Below, in pieces: positions 51,380 to 59,052 of a DNA stretch of 64,000 nt. Numbering within the stretch: position 1 is the stretch's first letter; each line of letters starts with the position of its first letter. The stretch is from an uncultured Psychroserpens sp. (GTDB taxonomy: Bacteria; Bacteroidota; Bacteroidia; Flavobacteriales; Flavobacteriaceae), in contig NZ_CANMVN010000001.1 in assembly GCF_947501425.1 (NCBI RefSeq), positions 310,001-374,000 of the forward strand. Reading direction: 5' to 3'. The position numbers were made by a program, and so were the translations under genes. The notes beneath the pieces were generated by a model. That model ran no database searches. It saw only the letters and a list, made by a program, of their open reading frames with translations, and had not been told where the DNA came from.

Positions 51380-53212
51380 ATGACCAAACAACAAGATACA
51401 GGATTAGTTACCGCAAAAGAAGTTGCAAAAGCAATTAAGGCTGACAAGTATGGTTTTATAGGGACTTTCTTTGGCTGGTTACTAATGAAGGTATTAAAAA
51501 TATCAACGCTTAATAGAATTTATAAACGAAATAAGCATCTAAGCGATGTTGAGTTTTTAGATGCTATTCTGGACGATTTTCAAATTAAATTTGAGATTCC
51601 TGAAGAAGATCTTAAGCGTTTACCAAAAGATGGCGCCTATATCACAGTGTCTAATCATCCTCTAGGAGGTATTGATGGTATCTTGCTACTCAAGCTTATG
51701 ATTGAGCAGCGTCAGGATTTTAAAATTATTGCGAATTTCTTATTACATCGTATTGAACCTTTGAAACCTTACATTATGCCTGTTAACCCTTTTGAAGACA
51801 GAAAAGATGTAAAATCGAGTGTTGCAGGTTTCAAGAATGCAATTTTGCATTTACGTGAAGGACATCCATTAGGTGTATTCCCAGCAGGTGAAGTGTCAAC
51901 TTATAAAGATGGAAAATTAGTGGTTGATAAACCATGGGAAGAAGCTGCAATGAAATTAATAAAAAAGGCTGAAGTACCTGTGGTTCCAATATATTTCCAC
52001 GCAAAAAATAGTAAGTTATTTTATAAGCTTTCCAAGATTAGCGATACGTTTAGAACGGCAAAGTTACCATCGGAATTACTCACTCAAAAAAACCGAATTA
52101 TCAAGGTTAGAATAGGAAAGCCTATTTCAGTAAATGACCAAAAAGAGCAAACAACAATTGCTGATTTTTCTGAGTTTATAAGACGAAAAACATACATGTT
52201 ATCTAATGCGTTTGAAGACAAACCTAAAATATTAGATAATTTGTCAAACACCTTAAAGCCACCAGCAAAACCTCCAAAACGGATTGTAGGCTCTGTAAGT
52301 GCTGAAAAAATGGCTACTGAAGTTGATGCTCTTCGTGAGGCAGATCTCAGACTTTTAGTTAGTAAAAATTATGAGGTGTATCTTACACCTGCAGACCGAA
52401 TTCCTAATATTCTTCATGAAATAGGCCGATTGCGTGAGATCACATTTAGAGAAATTGGTGAGGGTACTAATGAAGCCATCGATTTAGATAGTTTTGATAC
52501 TTACTATCATCATATGTTTTTATGGGATGCTGACTTCAAAAAGCTTGCAGGTGCTTATAGAATGGGATTAGGTTCAAAAATTTATGCACGCTATGGCATT
52601 GACGGTTTTTACTTGCAAGATCTCTTTAGATTTGAGCCAGAGTTGTACAAAATGATGAGTGAATCTATTGAAATGGGTAGAGCTTTCATCATCAAAGAGT
52701 ATCAGCAAAAACCAATGCCTTTATTTTTACTTTGGAAAGGTATTGTTCATACTACTTTGCGCTATCCAGAACACAAATATCTAATTGGAGGTGTGAGTAT
52801 TAGTAATCAATTTTCAAATTTTTCAAAATCTTTGATGATTGAGTTTATGAAGTCTCATTACTACGATCCTTATGTTGCACAGTATGTACACCCTAAAAAA
52901 GAATTCAAGGTAAAACTTAAGGATGCAGATAAAGACTTTGTGTTTGATGCTACGGAGGCTGATCTCAATAAGTTTGATAAAATTATTGATGAGATAGAGC
53001 CAGGAGCATTACGATTACCAGTACTACTAAAAAAATATATTAAGCAAAATGCTAAGTTAGTGGCATTCAATGTCGATCCGTTGTTTAATAACTCTGTCGA
53101 TGGCTTGATGTATATCAAAATTGCCGACTTACCCGAAAGTACTGTAAAACCTGTTATGGAAGAATTTCAAGCTGAATTGGAACGTAAATTTTCAAGTAAC
53201 AATGAAGGTTAG
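51380..53212 (+). CDS. Bifunctional acyltransferase for amino-acid lipids (OlsF/GlsF-like)
   Basis: The 610-residue protein fuses two acyltransferases. The N-terminal PlsC-like domain (about 60-290) has the acceptor motif SNHPLGGIDG (H93, D99) and VFPAGEVSTYKDG. The C-terminal GNAT-type domain (about 320-600), with LREITFREIGEGTNEAIDLDSFDTYYHHMFLWD and KLAGAYRMGLGSKIY, resembles OlsB. This N-OlsA/C-OlsB order is that of OlsF in Serratia and Flavobacterium johnsoniae, which makes ornithine lipid; homologues in Bacteroides make glycine lipids. Which amino acid is used cannot be read. It acts at the inner membrane. It overlaps the next gene by 11 bp. Confidence 0.85.
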   Translation: MTKQQDTGLVTAKEVAKAIKADKYGFIGTFFGWLLMKVLKISTLNRIYKRNKHLSDVEFLDAILDDFQIKFEIPEEDLKRLPKDGAYITVSNHPLGGIDGILLLKLMIEQRQDFKIIANFLLHRIEPLKPYIMPVNPFEDRKDVKSSVAGFKNAILHLREGHPLGVFPAGEVSTYKDGKLVVDKPWEEAAMKLIKKAEVPVVPIYFHAKNSKLFYKLSKISDTFRTAKLPSELLTQKNRIIKVRIGKPISVNDQKEQTTIADFSEFIRRKTYMLSNAFEDKPKILDNLSNTLKPPAKPPKRIVGSVSAEKMATEVDALREADLRLLVSKNYEVYLTPADRIPNILHEIGRLREITFREIGEGTNEAIDLDSFDTYYHHMFLWDADFKKLAGAYRMGLGSKIYARYGIDGFYLQDLFRFEPELYKMMSESIEMGRAFIIKEYQQKPMPLFLLWKGIVHTTLRYPEHKYLIGGVSISNQFSNFSKSLMIEFMKSHYYDPYVAQYVHPKKEFKVKLKDADKDFVFDATEADLNKFDKIIDEIEPGALRLPVLLKKYIKQNAKLVAFNVDPLFNNSVDGLMYIKIADLPESTVKPVMEEFQAELERKFSSNNEG

Positions 53213-54251
53213 TTTTTCAGTTTTAACACTCCTACTTTCAACTTTTCTTTCTTTTTCCCAGAGTATAACAGGTGTTGTACTTGATGCTCAAACCAGAATG
53301 CCAATTGAAAGTGCATCAGTCTATTTTGACAATACAACTATTGGAACATCAACAAATGATAAAGGTGAGTTTGAAATTGAAAAAGGAGATCATATTAATG
53401 CTACACTGGTCATTTCATTTCTGGGATATGAAAAAGTCCTGATTACTGATTACAATGATAAAATCAATTTAGAAATTCTTTTAAAAGAAGCTCCTGATGC
53501 TTTAGATGAGGTTGTGATATCTAGTTTTGATGGGATGTCTAAAGCCTTAAAATTACAGTTTTTTAGAGAACAATTTTTAGGAAAATCGAAACTGGCAGAA
53601 TCCTGTATAATCCTTAATGAAGATGATTTGATCCTGAAGTATGATAAAGAGAAAAAACAACTTTCGGCTTCAGCATTAAACCCTATTCAGGTTAAAAATG
53701 AAGACTTACAATACCTTATAACTTTTGAACTTGAAGCTTTTGAACTTTATTTTAGTTACGCCAACTTATTGAAAGAACAATTTAGAATTCGGTCTATGTT
53801 CTACTTAGGCACGTCGTTTTATAAACCCATGGAGAGCTCAAAGAACAGACGAACAGAAAAGAAAAGAGAGAGAGTCTACAAAGGATCAGTATTGCATTTT
53901 ATGCGAGCACTGACTGCAGAACAACTAAAAAAAGAAAAGTTTTCAATTTTCAGAGATGGTTTAGGTGTAAAACCCGATAAATATATTTCAGTATCAACAG
54001 TGGATATCACTGGACTTTTTCTTGTTAAAATGAAAGGTCCATTAACCGTTTTATACAAAGGAGATAAACAAACAGAGATTAAATTATCGCAATCAAATAT
54101 TTTACAAGATCCATTTTTTAATATTGAATTCTATGTCGATCGATTTGGAAACTATAGTCCTATAAGCGCCTTTTATCTCGTTGGATATATGGGAAACCTT
54201 AGAGTAGGAGACAGCTTGCCCCTAGATTATAATGTAGAAGGCGATAAGTAG
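53202..54251 (+). CDS. Carboxypeptidase-regulatory-like domain protein
   Basis: The 349-residue product has a signal peptide (to FLSFSQ near residue 20). A CarboxypepD_reg-like domain then covers about 21-100: ITGVVLDAQTRMPIESASVYFDNTTIGTSTNDKGEFEI and LVISFLGYEKVLI. The remaining 250 residues (YASLLKEQF..., RTEKKRERVYKGSVLHFMRALTAEQL, FRDGLGVKPDKY) have no domain I know. Such proteins are common in Bacteroidota envelopes and resemble the N-terminal plug-side domain of TonB receptors, but no barrel follows. It ends the GNAT-lysC-OlsF operon. Gap 54252-54382 is AT-rich with no visible feature. Confidence 0.85.
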   Translation: MKVSFSVLTLLLSTFLSFSQSITGVVLDAQTRMPIESASVYFDNTTIGTSTNDKGEFEIEKGDHINATLVISFLGYEKVLITDYNDKINLEILLKEAPDALDEVVISSFDGMSKALKLQFFREQFLGKSKLAESCIILNEDDLILKYDKEKKQLSASALNPIQVKNEDLQYLITFELEAFELYFSYANLLKEQFRIRSMFYLGTSFYKPMESSKNRRTEKKRERVYKGSVLHFMRALTAEQLKKEKFSIFRDGLGVKPDKYISVSTVDITGLFLVKMKGPLTVLYKGDKQTEIKLSQSNILQDPFFNIEFYVDRFGNYSPISAFYLVGYMGNLRVGDSLPLDYNVEGDK

Positions 54252-54382
54252 TTTGCCACAAATTTTTTCTTAATTATTTAATTCCTTCTCTTGCTTTTTG
54301 AAAAGGTATTTTACTATAAAAGCATCAAAAATTATGATGTAGTAGCATAGCGTTTTTACTGTGTATGAAAAGACACTTTTAT

Positions 54383-54955
54383 TTAACAACAGGTTATTTT
54401 TAAGCGGTGAGCATTCCACAATGATTTTCCTTGTGGAAGGATCAAGATCAAATGAATTAAAGCTAATACAATACTACCTGGAATAATATTAATAGCAATA
54501 AACTGCATCACGTCTTTTCCAAAACCAGGATCTAAACCATAAGTTAAAGTTAATGCGCCATCGCTTATAGAAATTCGTGTAGCTATGATCAGGATAATAG
54601 CTGCAAAATGAAAACTGTTAGAAAAAAGATGAATGATATATTCCCATTTAGGCAAACCATTCATAAATGCTCTGCTATCATTTTCTACATAAGCATCAAT
54701 TCCAAGCGTAATAAGATCAAGTATGACCAAACTTAATCCAATATAAAAACTCCATGGATATACAGTATTAATAAATAAAAAGCAAATGATCAAAGGAAAT
54801 AGAATGGCTCTAATAGTATGTGTTTTATGCTCAAACAGGCTCTCTTTTTTATTAAAAAGTTCATATTTCCATATATGAAGATAGAAACCGTCATAGGTTG
54901 CTAAAACCATAAAAAAGATAAGACATAAAGATGATAAATAATACAGAGTTTCCAT
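54383..54955 (-). CDS. Multi-helix membrane protein with C-terminal Cys-Cys, arsR operon
   Basis: The 190-residue protein has about five membrane helices (LSSLCLIFFMVLATYDGFYL, AILFPLIICFLFINTVYPWSF, YIGLSLVILDLITLGIDAYV, FHFAAIILIIATRISI, FIAINIIPGSIVLALIHLILIL). The C-terminus is RLKITCC, read directly from 54383-54394. I do not recognise the family; it is not an ACR3 or ArsB pump by length or sequence. It is 18 bp downstream of the DUF6428-like gene and co-transcribed with it and arsR. The two terminal Cys could bind a thiophilic metal or metalloid. Confidence 0.7.
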   Translation of the reverse strand: METLYYLSSLCLIFFMVLATYDGFYLHIWKYELFNKKESLFEHKTHTIRAILFPLIICFLFINTVYPWSFYIGLSLVILDLITLGIDAYVENDSRAFMNGLPKWEYIIHLFSNSFHFAAIILIIATRISISDGALTLTYGLDPGFGKDVMQFIAINIIPGSIVLALIHLILILPQGKSLWNAHRLKITCC

Positions 54956-54973
54956 AGTTAGAATGTTTATAAA

Positions 54974-55465
54974 TTAACAGCAGTTTCCTTCTGGAGAACA
55001 ACAAGGAGCTTCACTTTCTGTAGTAATAGTCTCAGGAACACCACATAGTTCTTTGGCTTTGCAATCTGTTTTTTCAATGGCTAATTTAAGGATAAGCTTA
55101 TTGTCTTGTATCTGGTAATCGTTTACAAAAAGTTGTGCTGTATGAAATGTAGGATTACTGTATTCAAATTTTACTTCAGCATCAAGTGTGTAAGGTTTCA
55201 TATTACCTACTTTCTTGAGAATACCCATTGCTTTGAACACAGACATGCATTCTGTTTTATTCTCATCATTTGGACTTTCCCATAGTTGGATAATGGTTTC
55301 TTTCCAAGAATCGGTTTGCGCGCCACAATCAACAGAATCAACAGTAATATGTTTTACTTCTGTGATATGATAATTTGCAGCTACAAAAACGTTAGGAGCA
55401 TATTCAAACCATAATTCTTTATTATTATGTTGATCCAGTATTGAAAATAATTCTTGTGTTTTCAT
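54974..55465 (-). CDS. DUF6428-like protein with Cys-rich tail, arsR operon
   Basis: The 163-residue cytosolic protein has the pattern of DUF6428: LFSILDQHNNKELWFEYAPNVFVAANYHITEVKHITVDSVDCGAQTDSWKETIIQLWES and the AQLFVNDYQIQDNKLILKLAIEKTDCKAKELCGVP. The end has two vicinal Cys pairs (APCCSPEGNCC). Genes of this family are found between arsR and arsenic-resistance genes in Bacteroidota, but no activity is known to me. The tail suggests metal or metalloid binding (inference). It is 55 bp downstream of arsR. Confidence 0.8.
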   Translation of the reverse strand: MKTQELFSILDQHNNKELWFEYAPNVFVAANYHITEVKHITVDSVDCGAQTDSWKETIIQLWESPNDENKTECMSVFKAMGILKKVGNMKPYTLDAEVKFEYSNPTFHTAQLFVNDYQIQDNKLILKLAIEKTDCKAKELCGVPETITTESEAPCCSPEGNCC

Positions 55466-55520
55466 CTTAATTTAAATTTTAGTTCATGTCATGAGTGAGT
55501 TAAGTAAAATGGAATGTCTT

Positions 55521-55844
55521 CTAACAACAGTTGGATGTCGTTTTATTAAAAAATGAATTCAGTAAGAGTTGAACTTCCTGAAATCGTTCAATATTCAAAC
55601 AATAATATTTCTTTTTGCCTTCAAATGTTCCTTTCAGGAGTCCGGTATCTCCAATAACAGCAAGATGTTGAGATATGGTAGCTTGTGATAAACCTATTTC
55701 ATCCACAAGGTCATTACAAATACAACCTTCCTGTTCGCTAATGTATTTTAAAATAGCTACACGCGCTGGATGAGCAAAAACTTTTGCAAAACTGGCAATT
55801 TGATTAATGCTTTCAGGAAAAATAAAACGTTTCGTAACTCCCAT
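55521..55844 (-). CDS. ArsR/SmtB family metalloid-responsive repressor
   Basis: The track start at 55874 would place the first ten codons against the operator palindrome; the ATG at 55844 (MGVTKRFIFPE) fits the family and leaves a leader. The 107-residue protein is a winged-helix ArsR: VFAHPARVAILKYISEQEGCICNDLVDEIGLSQATISQHLAVIGDTGLLKGTFEGKKKYY. The GCICNDL segment places Cys-x-Cys at the site used by E. coli ArsR for As(III). The C-terminus adds SNCC. By family knowledge it represses its own operon until metalloid binds. Three CC-tailed genes follow each other. Confidence 0.92.
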   Translation of the reverse strand: MGVTKRFIFPESINQIASFAKVFAHPARVAILKYISEQEGCICNDLVDEIGLSQATISQHLAVIGDTGLLKGTFEGKKKYYCLNIERFQEVQLLLNSFFNKTTSNCC

Positions 55845-55875
55845 AATATAACTTTGTGAGGTAAAGGTAATCATA

Positions 55876-55905
55876 ATTATCGTAATATTGCAATATTACG
55901 ATAAT
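55876..55905. promoter_or_regulatory. Perfect 30-bp palindrome, predicted ArsR operator
   Basis: ATTATCGTAATATTG and its exact inverted copy CAATATTACGATAAT make a perfect 30-bp palindrome centred at 55890/55891. It lies 32 bp before the chosen arsR start. On the minus strand, TTG near its centre is followed after 21 nt by TACCTTTA, a weak -33/-7 pair, so bound repressor would cover the promoter. Confidence 0.8.
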
Positions 55906-55911
55906 ATATTA

Positions 55912-55940
55912 ATAAAAAAAGCCAGAAGGTGAATTCTGGC
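55912..55940 (-). terminator. Rho-independent terminator after the DUF4870-like gene
   Basis: On the minus strand GCCAGAA and TTCTGGC form a 7-bp stem with the loop TTCACC, followed by TTTTTTT. It ends the upstream gene (55948-56457) and insulates the arsR operon. Confidence 0.88.
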
Positions 55941-55947
55941 CTTGTAT

Positions 55948-56457
55948 TTATAATGATTTAAACCAGTCTTGAAACTGATTGCCAAGTAAGAAAACAGGTT
56001 TTTTCTCTCCGCTAAATGCTCCAACTAAACTCATAATCCACATGGCAAATGGTAAAATCCATGCTACAAGATTAACAATAGGAATAATTGCACATACAAA
56101 AGCTAAAAGCATAATTCCTAATACTTGTCTAATGTAAAATGAGCCTAATTCAGATTTTGGATTATTCATAACTAAGGCTATAATCCATCCTATCAGTGTA
56201 AGGTGACTTATAATTGCTACATTTTTACCGTCACTTAGTACTTCCTTGGCGTCATTTGCAAATTCTTTTGCAGAGGCCTTGGCGTCTTCAGCGAATTCAG
56301 AGGCTTTTTCTTTAGCCTCACCAGCAAACTCTTTCGCATCATCTGCAAATTCACTTGCTTTTTCACTTACTTTATCGGCTGCTTTTTTTGCACCTTCTTT
56401 GGCATCTCCTAACATATCGTTAAGGTCATCGCCTAGGCTTTTACTATCGTCAGACAT
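55948..56457 (-). CDS. DUF4870-like membrane protein with LEA-like N-terminal repeats
   Basis: The 169-residue protein has a repetitive N-terminal half (about 1-75) made of Ala/Lys/Glu/Asp units such as AKEGAKKAADKVSEKASEFADDAKEF. The C-terminal half has the DUF4870/Tic20-like pattern: VAIISHLTLIGWIIALVMN, LGSFYIRQVLGIMLLAFVCAIIPIVNLVAWILPFAMWIMSLVGAFSGEKKP, three or so membrane helices. The N-terminal part would form a long amphipathic helix like LEA group 3 proteins. A function is not known; the repeat suggests a role in stress or membrane protection (inference). The fusion is uncommon in my reading. Confidence 0.8.
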   Translation of the reverse strand: MSDDSKSLGDDLNDMLGDAKEGAKKAADKVSEKASEFADDAKEFAGEAKEKASEFAEDAKASAKEFANDAKEVLSDGKNVAIISHLTLIGWIIALVMNNPKSELGSFYIRQVLGIMLLAFVCAIIPIVNLVAWILPFAMWIMSLVGAFSGEKKPVFLLGNQFQDWFKSL

Positions 56458-56514
56458 TTGATTTAATGTTTTTTGGTTATGCGTATAAAGTTAATAAAAA
56501 TCAGCTAATTAGAC

Positions 56515-57111
56515 TTATTTTTTTCCAAACAGTCTTTGAAAGAAACCTTTGGTTTTTTCTTTTGTTTCTGTGTAGGTTTCCTTGACATCTTCTGCCAGAT
56601 CTTCTAGCTTATCTTCGGCTACATCAGCTAATTCTGAAGCTTTATCTACGGCACTACCCAAAGCTTCTTTTGCTTCTCCGGCAAATTTTGTTGCTTTCTC
56701 TTTCGCTGTATCTGCAAATTCCTCTAATTTTTCTCCAGCTTCATCGACAAACACAGAAGCTTTTTCTTTGGCTTCTGTATAGGTTTCTTTGGCATCCTCG
56801 GCAAAATCAGTAGCCTTATCCTTGGCAACATCAGTAAATTCACCAAGTTTTTCACCAGCCTCATTTGCCAGTTCATTTGCTTTGTCTTTGGCGTTATTCA
56901 GCATCTCTTTTCCGTCTCCTTGTATGAATTCATTGGCCTTGTCTTTGACATTACTTAAAACCTCCTTAGCGTCGGCAGCTAATTCATTAGCTTTCTCTTT
57001 AATATCATTAGCTTTATTGTCAATTGCGTCAGTTGTATCATTGGCAGTATCTTCTGCAGATCCAACAGTATGGTTTATATTATCTTCTAAGCTTTTATTT
57101 TCTTCAGTCAT
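56515..57111 (-). CDS. LEA/apolipoprotein-like repeat protein
   Basis: The 198-residue protein has no signal peptide and consists of about nine to ten related units of 11 or more residues (KANELAADAKEVLSNVKDKA, DKATDFAEDAKETYTEAKEKA, KASVFVDEAGEKLEEFADTA, KATKFAGEAKEALGSAVDKA). It ends ETKEKTKGFFQRLFGKK. The pattern predicts a long amphipathic helix, as in LEA group 3 or YtxH-type proteins, and the tail FFQRLFGKK could insert in a membrane. It shares motifs with the neighbouring DUF4870-like protein, 57 bp downstream. Role inferred: stress protection. Confidence 0.75.
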   Translation of the reverse strand: MTEENKSLEDNINHTVGSAEDTANDTTDAIDNKANDIKEKANELAADAKEVLSNVKDKANEFIQGDGKEMLNNAKDKANELANEAGEKLGEFTDVAKDKATDFAEDAKETYTEAKEKASVFVDEAGEKLEEFADTAKEKATKFAGEAKEALGSAVDKASELADVAEDKLEDLAEDVKETYTETKEKTKGFFQRLFGKK

Positions 57112-57159
57112 TGTTGTTGTTTATTTATGAGTAGTTTTGATAAGATATTTGTTACACTA

Positions 57160-57546
57160 CTACTTAAATGCCTGATCAATGGGTTCCCAGAGTTCAATTT
57201 TGTTTCCCTCGTTATCCAATATCCAACCAAACTTTCCGTAGTCATATTCTTCCATATCTCCTACTATTGTGACACCTTCTTCTTTTAAAGTCACTAATAA
57301 TTCTTTTAAGTTTTCAACACGATAGTTGAACATGAACTCTTTTTTTGAAGGCTCAAAGTATTTGGTGTCGTCTTTAAATGGACTCCATTGGGTTGAACAG
57401 TCGTTACCATCTTTATCTTTCCACCAAAATGTACAACCATAATCATCAGTATTGAAACCTAAATGCTTCTTATACCAATCTTTTGAGGCTTTTGGATTTT
57501 TAGATTTAAAAAATAATCCGCCTATTCCTGTGACACGTTTTTTCAT
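57160..57546 (-). CDS. VOC (glyoxalase-like) protein
   Basis: The 128-residue protein is a single vicinal-oxygen-chelate unit: GIGGLFFKSKNPKASKDWYKKHLGFNTDDYGCTFWW, MFNYRVENLKELLVTLKEEGVTIVGDMEEYDYGKFGWILDNEGNKIELWEPI. The metal ligand Glu in IELWEP is present; one usual His position is not obvious, so it may not be a true glyoxalase. Its ATG overlaps the stop of the upstream DUF1801-like gene (ATGA), showing translational coupling. Confidence 0.88.
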   Translation of the reverse strand: MKKRVTGIGGLFFKSKNPKASKDWYKKHLGFNTDDYGCTFWWKDKDGNDCSTQWSPFKDDTKYFEPSKKEFMFNYRVENLKELLVTLKEEGVTIVGDMEEYDYGKFGWILDNEGNKIELWEPIDQAFK

Positions 57547-58001
57547 TTTTTCTTTATTGCGTTTTCATAAATTCCTATATACTCTTCTGAAGTCATTTTT
57601 CTTGTAAGTTCGCCAATAAGTTCAAATGGAAATTCATCTAAGTTTTTAAAGCGAATACAGCTTTTTCCCATATCGAGTTTTCGTTTGCAGTGTTTTGGGT
57701 ATTCTCCTACAAACCAATCATGAAGTTCTTTTTTTGCATAAATTCCGCTGTGATATAAGTTTACTGAGTTCTTTTGAGAAGCAAAACTCATAAATGGTAA
57801 CGGGGTCTTAGGATCACAATGATAGCCATCGGGATAAACAGAATGTGGTACATAATAGCCTATCATTTTATAAATCATTCCTTCTTCAAAACCTTTGGGC
57901 AGATTATCATTAATAACTTTTCGTAATTTTTTTAATGTGCCCTGACGTTCCTCTGGAACTTGACTAATATAATCCTCAGGAGATTTAGCTTCGTATTGCA
58001 T
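57543..58001 (-). CDS. DUF1801 domain protein
   Basis: The 152-residue cytosolic protein has the DUF1801 pattern: SPEDYISQVPEERQGTLKKLRKVINDNLPKGFEEGMIYKMIGYYVPHSVYP and SFASQKNSVNLYHSGIYAKKELHDWFVGEY, KRKLDMGKSCIRFKNLDEFPFELIGELTRK. Function unknown. It sits 5 bp after the DUF4199 gene and overlaps the VOC gene by four bases. Confidence 0.88.
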   Translation of the reverse strand: MQYEAKSPEDYISQVPEERQGTLKKLRKVINDNLPKGFEEGMIYKMIGYYVPHSVYPDGYHCDPKTPLPFMSFASQKNSVNLYHSGIYAKKELHDWFVGEYPKHCKRKLDMGKSCIRFKNLDEFPFELIGELTRKMTSEEYIGIYENAIKKK

Positions 58002-58006
58002 GATAT

Positions 58007-58525
58007 TTAGTTTTTACGTTGTAGAATTAATGCAGAAATTAAAGATATAATAAATCCGATAATTAACACAGTGACAAACATGATAAATGCCATAATTGTA
58101 GGACTTGACATCATTTCCATAGACGCTTCTAATTGGTCAGTTTGAGCTTTCAATTCTTCTGCGGAAAGATTAGCTTCCTGAAGTTGGTTGATGGTGTATT
58201 CTTTGTATTGCACAGCAAAATCCGGATTAATTGAAGTGGTGTAAATATAATCTACAATCCCGAAACCTATTGCTGCAAATAATGAAATCAGGAGTCCGAT
58301 AATAATGGCTTTCCCTAAACTAACTTTACCATCATTAACATGGTCTCTAAAATGCTTTATTCCGAAGAAAACAAACAATAAGGATAACACCATAGAGGCA
58401 TATCCAAAAACAGCCATGGTATTAAAATCCAAATCTATTTGTTTGCCTATCAGGAATCCAGCTAAGAATAATACAGATGCTGTAATAAATGCATAGATTC
58501 CGTATTTAATAATTGTGTTTTTCAT
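58007..58525 (-). CDS. DUF4199 family membrane protein
   Basis: The track start (58582) adds 19 residues that lack the family pattern; the ATG at 58525 (MKNTIIKYGIYAFI) fits. The 172-residue protein has four membrane helices: IYAFITASVLFLAGFLIG, TMAVFGYASMVLSLLFVFFGIKHFRD, LGKAIIIGLLISLFAAIGFGIVDYIYT and IMAFIMFVTVLIIGFIISLISALIL. This is the DUF4199 layout, common in Bacteroidota, of unknown role. It probably heads the DUF1801-VOC operon. Confidence 0.85.
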   Translation of the reverse strand: MKNTIIKYGIYAFITASVLFLAGFLIGKQIDLDFNTMAVFGYASMVLSLLFVFFGIKHFRDHVNDGKVSLGKAIIIGLLISLFAAIGFGIVDYIYTTSINPDFAVQYKEYTINQLQEANLSAEELKAQTDQLEASMEMMSSPTIMAFIMFVTVLIIGFIISLISALILQRKN

Positions 58526-58632
58526 AATACAGAGTTTTAAGTTTTCGTGTACCAAAACTAAAATAATGTTCAGAATTCGCACTCATACTAAAGTACCAAA
58601 AACACTCATTCTTTAGTTCTGAATGCTCTTTT

Positions 58633-59043
58633 TTAAATAATACGAAGGTCTTTTGCGATTTGAAGTGCTTGCGTGCGACGTTTGGCGTTTAGTTTTGACA
58701 ATAGATTTGAAACATGAGTTTTTACAGTACTTTCTGAAACAAAAAGTTTGGTTCCAATTTCTTTGTTCGATAAACCTTCTGAAATACTTAATAGTACTTC
58801 ATATTCTCTCTTGCTAATGTCCAAGTCCTTTATTTTTTGATGATCAATCTCTTTGGAAGTTTGAGCTTGTTTCTGTAAACTTTTCTTATTGATAAAAATG
58901 CCAATAAAAAAGAAAACAATGGCAATAATACCAATAATGATCTCAATGTTTAAGTTGCTTGAAATCAAAGCATATTTACTAAACTGAAATAGTAATAACA
59001 ATGCTAAAATGAGCAATCCAAAAACTAGAATGGTTTTTTTCAT
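58633..59043 (-). CDS. Membrane-anchored LuxR-type transcription regulator
   Basis: The 136-residue protein has two membrane helices (TILVFGLLILALLLLFQFS and IEIIIGIIAIVFFFIGIFI) in the first ~52 residues. A short charged linker follows, then a LuxR/GerE helix-turn-helix (about 72-132): LDISKREYEVLLSISEGLSNKEIGTKLFVSESTVKTHVSNLLSKLNAKRRTQALQIA. No receiver or sensor domain is present, so DNA binding may be controlled at the membrane. It is 9 bp downstream of the 2-hydroxyacid dehydrogenase gene. Confidence 0.87.
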   Translation of the reverse strand: MKKTILVFGLLILALLLLFQFSKYALISSNLNIEIIIGIIAIVFFFIGIFINKKSLQKQAQTSKEIDHQKIKDLDISKREYEVLLSISEGLSNKEIGTKLFVSESTVKTHVSNLLSKLNAKRRTQALQIAKDLRII

Positions 59044-59052
59044 GCTTTAAAT

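Noticed and set aside
56789-57130. Plus-strand Ser/Ala/Phe-rich 113-aa ORF (and 56246-56461, 56582-56782)
   Set aside because: Antisense shadows of the LEA-like repeats; composition mirrors the repeat codons.
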